Of a stretch of 64,000 bases of DNA, positions 63,801 through 64,000 are shown piece by piece. The stretch is from NCBI RefSeq assembly GCF_000380505.1, contig NZ_AQYH01000004.1:248001-312000 (forward strand), in the 5' to 3' direction. This DNA comes from Kaistia granuli DSM 23481 (lineage in GTDB: Bacteria; Pseudomonadota; Alphaproteobacteria; Rhizobiales; Kaistiaceae). Every line of letters starts with the position of its first letter. Position 1 is the stretch's first letter. A program made the position numbers and the translations under genes. Below the pieces are notes generated by a model. It saw nothing but the letters and a program-made list of their open reading frames with translations, was not told the origin of the DNA and made no database searches.

Positions 63801-64000
63801 CCACGCGCGGCGCGGGCTGGCGCCGCGAGGAGCCCTCGATGGTATCGATCTGTCGCGTGAGATTGTCGACGAGGGCGGACAGCGCGGCCAGGCGTTCGGC
63901 GCCGTCGGGTTCGGTCCGCCGCGCTAAAGCAGCCGGCGAACGCAGCGGAAGGTCCGAACCCGACTGGCCCGCTCCGTAACCCGACCTGCTGCCCGACTTC
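60817..64000 (-). CDS. PodJ-like coiled-coil/Sel1-repeat membrane protein (5' end missing)
   Basis: The frame is open to the window edge, so at least 1060 residues are present and the N-terminus is lost. The first part is long coiled coil with many Ala/Arg/Asp/Glu heptads. One transmembrane helix (LVLAIAAIVLAIGAMQL) follows, then a Pro/Ala-rich linker and a C-terminal tandem of Sel1 repeats (AAEWYQRSAEAGLAIAQY, AAQGWYEKASDQGNARAT, AAQYFIRAANLGVADSQY). This is the plan of PodJ-type polarity proteins. GTG at 63804 is only an internal codon. Confidence 0.85.
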   Translation of the reverse strand, partial: KSGSRSGYGAGQSGSDLPLRSPAALARRTEPDGAERLAALSALVDNLTRQIDTIEGSSRRQPAPRVEQPAKPAAPQPDASRAALEGRIDALGRQLDDRQSERLSGIETRLAALANQLAAAKSTPVQPAPVQAAQPAPVRRAPPAAAPSHARGETLASLQAAIAEISHRQQAIDRETSGAPNQFDAVAIEDAIAALRDDIAILGRRINAEARRTDENGQSLKNELAARIQALAETRSPEPDAVELLRRELAEIRQSVELAARETTLASIESGYGHIIERLDDIVRQVPEPDRFDRLAREIAQLATSIEASAPSREVETEIEDIRNAVASLSISRSDAVSAAVERQIASLHAAIDTLAARPAPAIDLSGIEREIDSLRRDMDGFSRGADPLALIRLEKQIAGIRSTIDDIDPRPVGIDSTALSRLEDRIDALAGRFDALAELPTLRAPAAPDAFDGLRLEISQLREDFAAREPVRLDAIEQQMQALVRRLDETTRPDDHQALAQLEAQVGALAEQVSAGADPHALARVEENLDRLQSLLGDSRQDTIEAARDAARATFQEFAGNLPGRPDDHLIQALRDDMRALQTAAERSDRQTHDTLEAVHNTLAKVVHRIAQLEIEERGDAAPAFAAAPTPAETTSSLGTGLPEEHRPLAPGSGRPVPPQIAPAVSAPAPAARPGDRKADFIAAARRAAQAAQSETAEAMAEVEKHGDKPSTFTRIGDALRARKRPLVLAIAAIVLAIGAMQLTDPPGRQASKGAPTNGTTDPVATGSIPAKPAAAPAAPAAKPAPNAMVAPNAEGAGALAFAPPAATDSRFAAIAPEGPPASGFSAPATGATTGMDLETAAAKGDAAAAFEMGRRLAEGSNGKPKDARLAAEWYQRSAEAGLAIAQYRTGSLYERGDGVQRDLAAAQGWYEKASDQGNARATHNLAVLMSEGATGDPDYGKAAQYFIRAANLGVADSQYNLGVLYARGLGVGVDLVQSYKWFALAAQQGDRDAAKRRDEVAKAMKPDALAAARASVQTFKAQPLDTTANSEPRIKPEWKASGAQMTMRDVTRTATPRG

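Overview
The window is GC-rich chromosomal DNA with coding sequence on both strands and very short gaps. It reads as an alphaproteobacterium of the order Hyphomicrobiales (Rhizobiales). The evidence is two BA14K-family proteins, Omp25/31-type barrels, a class I lysyl-tRNA synthetase, a DUF6460 protein, a ribN gene behind an FMN riboswitch, the ligase-associated DNA repair set and a PodJ-like Sel1 protein. The genus cannot be fixed from this sequence alone. No rRNA, CRISPR array, integrase or transposase gene was seen. One tRNA gene is present.

Layout. 1-13.7 kb is metabolic: a hydratase and an SDR, glycerate 2-kinase, an outer-membrane barrel, two sugar or alcohol oxidoreductases, Dps, a BA14K protein, both methylmalonyl-CoA mutase subunits and a lytic transglycosylase. 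13.9-22.0 kb is a catabolic locus: a right-to-left operon of a GH172 (DUF2961) protein, two permeases, two ATPases and a family-5 solute-binding protein, faced by a divergent GntR/FCD regulator with palindromic sites between them. 22.1-24.4 kb holds a second BA14K gene and a small islet bounded by a decayed 3' half of tRNA-Gly and the intact tRNA-Gly(CCC). 24.7-29.6 kb encodes two large two-domain glycosyltransferases around an opposing methyltransferase. 29.6-33.6 kb is a worn region: small orphans, a porin tail, an intact ssuD and a frameshifted ssuE.

33.6-48.3 kb is mostly housekeeping: a histone-deacetylase-like amidohydrolase, a MATE exporter, pyrD with DUF952, an S24 repressor coupled to an SNase-like protein, a LysE exporter, lysK, a TerB protein, a solute-binding protein, a membrane glycosyltransferase, a GST and a spermidine-synthase-like enzyme. 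48.4-58.5 kb contains all four ligase-associated DNA-damage-response genes (pdeM, lhr-type helicase, metallo-beta-lactamase exonuclease, ATP-dependent ligase). They are separated by unrelated genes: an ECF sigma/DUF4142/cupredoxin operon, a small beta-barrel protein and ribN. The ligase carries an in-frame palindromic repeat element. 58.6-64 kb holds a DUF6460 protein, a TauE/SafE exporter coupled to a TIGR02186 protein, and a PodJ-like Sel1 protein cut by the window edge.

The most notable items are the tRNA-bounded islet, the repeat element inside the ligase gene, the GH172 transport locus and its control region, the FMN riboswitch that identifies ribN, and matching near-leaderless promoters on the exonuclease and ligase genes.
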